The translations under genes were made by a program, and so were the position numbers. The notes below the pieces were generated by a model. It saw only the letters and a program-made list of their open reading frames with translations. It was not told where the DNA came from and did not search any database. Below, piece by piece: positions 59,338 to 64,000 of a DNA stretch of 64,000 nucleotides. Origin of the DNA: Winogradskya consettensis (lineage in GTDB: Bacteria > Actinomycetota > Actinomycetes > Mycobacteriales > Micromonosporaceae); contig NZ_BOQP01000057.1 of assembly GCF_018332715.1 (NCBI RefSeq), positions 1-64,000 of the forward strand, in the 5' to 3' direction. Position 1 is the first letter of the stretch; each line of letters begins with the position of its first letter.

Positions 59338-60671
59338 CGACGCCTTTCGTATGGGGGGCCGCGACCGCGGCGTATCAGATCGAGGGAGGGGTGGCGGAGG
59401 ACGGCCGGGGTGACTCGATCTGGGATACGTTCTGCCGGCGGCCCGGGGCGATTGCTGACGGGACCTCCGGGGAGGTTGCTGCCGACAGTTATCACCGGTG
59501 GCTCGATGATGTGGAGCTTCTGGACGGCCTGGGTGTCGGCGCTTATCGCTTTTCGGTCGCGTGGCCGCGGGTCATGCCGAGCGGGGCGGTCAACAAGCCG
59601 GGGCTGGACTATTACGACAGGATCGTCGACGCGCTGTGCGAGCGTGGCATCCGTCCCTTTGTCACCCTTTATCACTGGGATCTGCCTCAGGAACTGGAAG
59701 ACAAAGGCGGCTGGAGAGTACGCGACACCGCGGACCGTTTCGCCGACTACGCCACGGTCGTCGCGGAGCGCCTCGGGGACCGGGTCGAGGACTGGATCAC
59801 GCTCAACGAGCCGTACTGTTCCTCGATCGTGGGTTATGCCGAAGGCCGCCACGCACCCGGCGCGACCGAAGGCCACGGGGCTCTCGCGGCAGCGCACCAC
59901 CTGCTGATCGCGCACGGCAGGGCAACAACGGCAATCCGCACCGTACGCCCGGAAGCCCGCGTAGGCATCACCCTCAACCTGTCCCCGGCGGTCCCCGCGA
60001 ACGACACCCCGATCGACCGCGCCGCCGCGGCCCGCATGGACCTGCTCGTGAACCGCCAGTTCACCGACCCGGTGCTCGGCGGCGCGTACCCGGACGGGTT
60101 CGAGAAGCTCTTCTCCGGCGTGAGCGACCTGTCCTTCCGCCGAGACGGTGACCTCGACATCATCGGCGTCCCGCTGGACTTCCTCGGCGTCAACTACTAC
60201 TACCGGATCCACGCCGCCGACGCGCCGTACGACCAGCCGGACCCGGGCCTGCGCAGCGCCAGCGACATCGGCGTTCGCTCGGTGCCCCGCGACGGCGTCC
60301 CCACCACCGACCTGGGCTGGCCCATCGAACCCCAGGGCCTGTACGACACCCTGACCGGCCTCGCCGAACGGTACCCGGCCCTGCCCCCGGTCTACGTCAC
60401 GGAAAACGGTGTCGCCCAGCTCCGCGACGACCTGAACCCCGACCCGGCCCGCATCGACTTCATCACCACCCACCTCGACGCCGCCACCCGCGCCGCCGCC
60501 GACGCCCCCATCGACCTCCGCGGCTACTTCTACTGGTCCCTGATCGACAACTTCGAATGGGCCCGCGGCTTCGGCCCCCGCTTCGGCCTGGTCCACGTCG
60601 ACTACCCCACGGGCAACCGCACCCCCCGGGCGAGCTACGAGTGGTTGCGCAGGCGGATCGCCGGGCTGTAG
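59334..60671 (+). CDS. GH1 beta-glucosidase
   Basis: A 445-residue cytoplasmic family 1 glycoside hydrolase. FVWGAATAAYQIEGGVAEDG is the family N-terminal signature; the acid/base Glu159 lies in ITLNEPYC and the nucleophile Glu357 in YVTENGVAQ; FYWSLIDNFEWARGFGPRFG completes the aglycone site. It should hydrolyse cellobiose or other beta-glucosides brought in by the adjacent importer. Full length, no damage. It ends four bases from the convergent pseudogene. Confidence 0.97.
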   Translation: MTTPFVWGAATAAYQIEGGVAEDGRGDSIWDTFCRRPGAIADGTSGEVAADSYHRWLDDVELLDGLGVGAYRFSVAWPRVMPSGAVNKPGLDYYDRIVDALCERGIRPFVTLYHWDLPQELEDKGGWRVRDTADRFADYATVVAERLGDRVEDWITLNEPYCSSIVGYAEGRHAPGATEGHGALAAAHHLLIAHGRATTAIRTVRPEARVGITLNLSPAVPANDTPIDRAAAARMDLLVNRQFTDPVLGGAYPDGFEKLFSGVSDLSFRRDGDLDIIGVPLDFLGVNYYYRIHAADAPYDQPDPGLRSASDIGVRSVPRDGVPTTDLGWPIEPQGLYDTLTGLAERYPALPPVYVTENGVAQLRDDLNPDPARIDFITTHLDAATRAAADAPIDLRGYFYWSLIDNFEWARGFGPRFGLVHVDYPTGNRTPRASYEWLRRRIAGL

Positions 60672-60675
60672 ATCT

Positions 60676-61212
60676 TCAGAGGGCGAGGTGGTCGAGGGGG
60701 AGGGCGCGCAGGAAGTCCCCGGCGTCGAAGGCCGTGCCCGCGGTGACCAGCCCGGTGGCCGCGGTCCGGCCGTCGAGGATCCGTGTGACCGCCTCGCCCG
60801 CCAGGGGCGCACTGAACGCGTAGATGTCGCGCCCACCGGCCGACACCCGGCGCTCCTGGCCGCCACGCCGGACGACCACCTCGACCATGAACGTCTGGGC
60901 CTGCCCGGGGTGAGCAGGGGGCGGCCCGACGTGCAGGTAGCTGCTGATGCCGCGGGTCGGCAGGTGCCGGGCGATGCTCACCACGTCCGCGGTGGGGAAC
61001 TCGGCCTCGACCTCCAAGGTGCCGAACGGCGGCGGAAAATCCCAGGTCCCGACCGGTCCACCCCGCCGTCACCGAAGGCGGCGGTGGCCAGTAGGTCGCC
61101 GAGACCGCCGAAGAAGCCGATCGCGGGCAGGACCAGGGTGCCGGCCGGCGGCCGGGCGTCGTCGAACATCCGCCATGCGACCAGCGTCTCCCCGGCGACG
61201 TCCAGAAACGTT
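60676..61212 (-). pseudogene. Saccharopine dehydrogenase-like pseudogene
   Basis: A decayed paralogue of 22716-23636. It begins inside the protein at VTFLDVAGETLVAWRMFDDA (equivalent to YLDVTAELEV), has the shared AIGFFGGLGDLLATAAF block, then a frameshift plus a loss of about 50 residues near GDGGVD. The second frame reads VGTWDFPPPFGTLEVEAEF, VSIARHLPTRGISSYLHVG and AGGRDIYAFSAPLAGEAVTR to the stop. The N-terminal Rossmann motif (about 70 residues) is missing entirely, so no dinucleotide-binding protein can be made. Confidence 0.75.
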
Positions 61213-61602
61213 ACTGTCCGCTTGGTTGACGACACGGGAGAATCTTGCTCAGCAGGGTGCCGCGCGGCGCGAAACCCTGGGATGAATAGAACCGCACGGC
61301 GTCTGCGTTGTGCGCGAAGATGCCCGCGTACAAATCTCGATGCCCTGGGTCAGGGCTGTGGCTTCGGCGGGCGGGTCGGGCAGGGGGACGATCTCGGCGG
61401 AACCGGCGATCTCGCCCGCGATCTCGGCGAGCAGGAACCGGCCCTCGGGGAACGACCGCTCGAAATGCGCGCGGACGATCGCGGCGTCGGGAACCCGGTA
61501 GACGTCCGGGTCGAGGCTGACATGCCACTGCGCGTTGGCCAGCCGCAGCGTGACCAGTGCTGGGACGTCGGCGGGCAGAGCGGGGCGGATCACCGGCTGC
61601 AT
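61211..61602 (-). pseudogene. GNAT acetyltransferase with deletion and frameshift
   Basis: The ATG at 61602 starts a GNAT domain (VIRPALPADVPALVTLRLAN, FLLAEIAGEIAGSAEIVPLP). After PDPPAEATALTQGI the frame changes and resumes at HRDLYAGIFAHNADAVRFYS, then SQGFAPRGTLLSKIL, the normal C-terminal strand. The central acetyl-CoA loop (Q/RxxGxG/A) and about 50 residues are lost. It merges at its 3' end with the saccharopine-like remnant. Confidence 0.75.
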
Positions 61603-61665
61603 GGGTGAACGTTACCGGGCGGCTGTGCCAGGGACGGCCCGGCGGGGAGCGGGTAGGTTCTCGGC

Positions 61666-63315
61666 GTGACCGTGGACCTCGAGGAACCCGCCGTCGACGT
61701 GCCCGAGGCGACTGAAAGGCCCCGCCGCCGCCGGAGGTGGGTCGCGCCGCTGCTGGTGCTGCTGTTGCTGGGGCAGATGGCGGCCGTCATGGTGGTCACC
61801 GCCGTGCAGCAGACGCCGACGATCGACGAGCCGGTCTACGTGGGCACCGCGGTCAGTTACCTGGAGCAGCACAGCCTGCGCTACAACCCCGAGCATCCGC
61901 CGCTCGGGAAGCTCATCATGGCGGCGGGGCTGGTGTTCGCGCATCCGAAGCTGGATCCCGCGTTCCGGGGCAACCAGAGCCTGCTCGGGCGGCACGTGCT
62001 CTACGAGGCGGGCAACGACCCGTACGAGCTGATGTTCCTGGCCCGGTTGCCGATGATCGTGCTGACGCTGCTGTTCGGGCTGGTCGTCTTCGCCTTCGCC
62101 CGGGATCTGACGGGGACCGCCGGGGGAGTGCTGGCCCTGTCCCTGTACGCGTTCTCGCCCGACCTGATCACGCACGGTTCCCTGGCGACGCTGGACGTAC
62201 CCGCGATCGGGTTCCTCGTGACGGCGGTGTGGCTGACGTGGCGGGCGCGCAGCTCACGGGCGTACCTCCATCTGGGTCTTGCGGGGGTTGCCCTGGGGGC
62301 GGCGATCGCGACGCGGATGAGTGTCATCCCGGCGGTGCCCGTGGTGATGCTGCTGGCGTTCCTGAGCCTCAGGAAGCAGCGGCGTTCCTGGCTGAGCGCG
62401 GTGGCGGCGGCCGTGGGTGTGGCCGTGCTCGCCGTTGCCGTCGTCTGGGTCTGTTACCTCGTGATCGATCCGCGGTTGCGGTTCCTGACGCCGACCGGGA
62501 TGCCGGAGATCCACGGGTTGCGGGCGCTGTTCGTCGACCTGCTGCCGTTGCCGGAGCCGTACCGCGACGGTATGCGCATCCAGTTCGGGTTCGAGGACTC
62601 GACGTTCCAGGGGTTCCTGTTCGGCCGGCTGTACGAGGGTTCGCTCTGGTACTACCTCCCCGCCGCGCTGCTGGTGAAGACGCCGCTCGGCATGATCGCG
62701 CTGTGGCTGGCCGGGAGCGTCGCGGTGCTCGCCGTGCCCCGGCTGCGCCCGGCCGCCGTCTATCTGCTCGTCACACCCGCGCTCCTGCTGGGCCTGGCGA
62801 TGACCGGTGCGCGTGACTTCGGCAGCCGTTACGCGATCTTCCTGCCGATCTTCCTCGCCGTCGCCGCGGCTGCCGTGGTCACGGTCCGCTGGCGGTGGGC
62901 GCACCTCGCCGCGGGGCTGCTCGCACTCTCGGTCGCGGTCAGTTCGGTGCGGACCTTTCCCTACTACCTGCCGTACGCCAACGAGGCGTTCGGGGGACCG
63001 TCGCGGACGCACCTGCTGCTGCACGACTCGAACGTCGACTGGGGTCAGGACCTGGGCCGGCTGGCGGACCGGCTGCGCGAGCGGTATCCCGGCGAGCAGG
63101 TCTGGCTCGTGTACAAGGGCGCGGGCGTGCCCTCGGCGTACGGAATCGATGCCCGCAACCCGCTCAAGACGCCGCCGGCGGACGTCCATGGCCTGCTCGT
63201 GGTCTCGGACAGCTCGGTGGCGAAGGCGACCGGCCGGCTGAAGGCCCTGCTCGCCACGAGCGGCGCCCCGGTCGACGAGGTCGGTCACTCGATCAGCATC
63301 TACCGCCGCCCCTGA
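61666..63315 (+). CDS. GT39/ArnT-like membrane glycosyltransferase
   Basis: A 549-residue protein with 11-13 hydrophobic helices starting after a basic RPRRRRRW segment. The first outer loop carries the catalytic-type acidic pair Asp54-Glu55 (TIDEPVYVG) and HPPLGKLIMAAGL, as in PMT/GT39 and related GT-C lipid-linked-sugar transferases. The C-terminal part has a soluble loop (SNVDWGQDLGRLADRLRERY). It probably transfers a sugar from a polyprenyl phosphate to a protein or glycan outside the membrane. The tail overlaps the convergent WYL gene by 23 bp. Confidence 0.87.
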   Translation: MTVDLEEPAVDVPEATERPRRRRRWVAPLLVLLLLGQMAAVMVVTAVQQTPTIDEPVYVGTAVSYLEQHSLRYNPEHPPLGKLIMAAGLVFAHPKLDPAFRGNQSLLGRHVLYEAGNDPYELMFLARLPMIVLTLLFGLVVFAFARDLTGTAGGVLALSLYAFSPDLITHGSLATLDVPAIGFLVTAVWLTWRARSSRAYLHLGLAGVALGAAIATRMSVIPAVPVVMLLAFLSLRKQRRSWLSAVAAAVGVAVLAVAVVWVCYLVIDPRLRFLTPTGMPEIHGLRALFVDLLPLPEPYRDGMRIQFGFEDSTFQGFLFGRLYEGSLWYYLPAALLVKTPLGMIALWLAGSVAVLAVPRLRPAAVYLLVTPALLLGLAMTGARDFGSRYAIFLPIFLAVAAAAVVTVRWRWAHLAAGLLALSVAVSSVRTFPYYLPYANEAFGGPSRTHLLLHDSNVDWGQDLGRLADRLRERYPGEQVWLVYKGAGVPSAYGIDARNPLKTPPADVHGLLVVSDSSVAKATGRLKALLATSGAPVDEVGHSISIYRRP

Positions 63316-64000
63316 TCGCCGCGGTGAACCGGGCCGCCACCTCTGCCACGGCGGCGTGCAGCTCGGGGCCCTCGTCGACGGTGAAGTCGATCGGCACGGC
63401 GGCCAGCCACTCCTGCGCGTACATGGCCGGGTTGCGGGTGCTTCCGGTCAGGACGCACCGGTCGCCGTCCGCTTCGAGGCGCCCCATCGGTGGCCGGATG
63501 AACGGTGCCACCCGCTCCAGGGGTGCGTGGAACACCACGCGCGTCGGGTATTTCCAGCCGCTGCCCAGGTTCTCCTCCAGCGAGGCGACCGGGTCGAGGT
63601 CCGGGGGTGGGGTGAAGCGGTGTGCGGTTCTGCGTACGGCGTGGATACGGTCGACGCGGTACGTGCGGATCGCGTCCGCGGCGTGGGAATGGCACAGCAG
63701 GTACCAGCGGCCGTAGCGCACCACCACCGCCCACGGGTCGACCTCGGCCTCGAAGGTGCGCGACGTGACGACGACCCGGCACCGCTCGGCGATGGCCCCG
63801 ACCAGGGCACTGGCGATGGCGGGATCCGGGCGTGCCGCTCGCGGATCAGGAGCGGCCGACGCGTACGCCCGGAGCGCCGCAGCCTGCCGCCCGATGCCCT
63901 CGGGTAGCGCCCGGATCACCTTGCTGAGCGCCGACCCGGCGACGTCCTCCGCGTCGATCGCCGCACCCCCGTCGAGGACCGCCATGACGAGGCTGAGTGC
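63293..64000 (-). CDS. WYL-domain transcriptional regulator (5' end off window)
   Basis: The open frame continues past 64000, so only the C-terminal 235 residues or so are seen; the N-terminal DeoR-like helix-turn-helix is outside. The WYL domain is at about GRWYLLCHSHAADAIRTYRV followed by DRIHAVRRTAHRF, with the WYL triad and downstream Arg residues that contact nucleic acid or nucleotide ligands. A C-terminal WCX-like region (RVVFHAPLERVAPFIRPP; GDRCVLTG) follows. The ATG at 63985 is internal to the frame and probably not the start. Confidence 0.9.
   Translation of the reverse strand, partial: ALSLVMAVLDGGAAIDAEDVAGSALSKVIRALPEGIGRQAAALRAYASAAPDPRAARPDPAIASALVGAIAERCRVVVTSRTFEAEVDPWAVVVRYGRWYLLCHSHAADAIRTYRVDRIHAVRRTAHRFTPPPDLDPVASLEENLGSGWKYPTRVVFHAPLERVAPFIRPPMGRLEADGDRCVLTGSTRNPAMYAQEWLAAVPIDFTVDEGPELHAAVAEVAARFTAAIRGGGRC

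Noticed and set aside
56192-60671. Naming the operon cebEFG-bglC
   Set aside because: Gene order matches, but the operator differs from the CebR box and the sugar is unknown, so gene symbols were withheld.
1-64000. tRNA, rRNA, riboswitch or prophage features
   Set aside because: No cloverleaf-like segments, rRNA landmarks, known riboswitch cores or phage genes could be seen; a covariance-model scan would be needed to exclude small RNAs.

Overview
The window is 64 kb of very GC-rich DNA with long codon-biased reading frames, GTG/TTG starts, GTGA/ATGA start-stop overlaps, many TetR/MarR/HxlR/LacI/ArsR regulators, an LAxTG wall-anchored protein and a complete actinobacterial-style phenylacetate operon. 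It looks like a chromosomal accessory segment of a soil actinomycete, most likely in or near the Micromonosporaceae (Actinoplanes-like). That placement is inferred from protein style only. I see no rRNA, tRNA, CRISPR array, phage genes, transposase or replication origin.

Layout. 1-5.6 kb: VanW-like remnant, HxlR regulator with its operator, a DUF4419 protein, a VOC protein, an OmpA-type lipoprotein and a methyltransferase stub. 5.6-12.8 kb: phenylacetate catabolism. paaK and a TetR repressor run leftward and paaN-A-B-C-D-E rightward, sharing a promoter that contains a PaaR-type operator. 13-18.5 kb: cutinase, tandem repeats, small hypothetical genes, a YCII protein and a membrane PAS-GGDEF-EAL protein. 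18.5-25.3 kb: a decayed tract holding an aldo/keto reductase and an ArsR-type regulator that both lack an internal block, a broken GlxA-type regulator and gene fragments between 27-bp direct repeats, among intact hydrolase, dehydrogenase and methyltransferase genes. 25.3-30 kb: LAxTG surface protein, MmpL-type exporter with divergent MarR. 30-38 kb: an unrecognised protein, a sugar-epimerase-like SDR, a SET protein, YjbR, an Acg-like nitroreductase, a frameshifted gene, an FAD monooxygenase with divergent MarR, a phosphotransferase and a double GNAT. 38-44.7 kb: DosS-like kinase, tandem universal stress protein, LolA-like protein plus ABC exporter, SDR with divergent TetR. 45.3-49.5 kb: two-component system, YcnI copper-domain protein coupled to an ECF sigma factor, SRPBCC protein. 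49.6-54.9 kb: lipoprotein, DUF2277, a large M4 metalloprotease and a divergent TrmB/LuxR-type regulator. 54.9-60.7 kb: LacI regulator, sugar ABC importer (binding protein and two permeases) and GH1 beta-glucosidase under a 30-bp palindromic operator. 60.7-64 kb: two pseudogenes, a GT39-type membrane glycosyltransferase and a partial WYL regulator.

The best-supported systems are the paa operon (phenylacetyl-CoA formation, epoxidation and further oxidation) and the beta-glucoside uptake/hydrolysis operon. The recurring odd feature is gene decay: at least nine loci carry truncations, frameshifts or clean internal losses of about 50-80 codons, some in frame. No clearly new defence or biosynthetic system was found. 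The strongest leads are the decayed tract at 18.9-24.6 kb, the TrmB/LuxR-metalloprotease pair, the YcnI-sigma unit and the DUF4419-UVR fusion.
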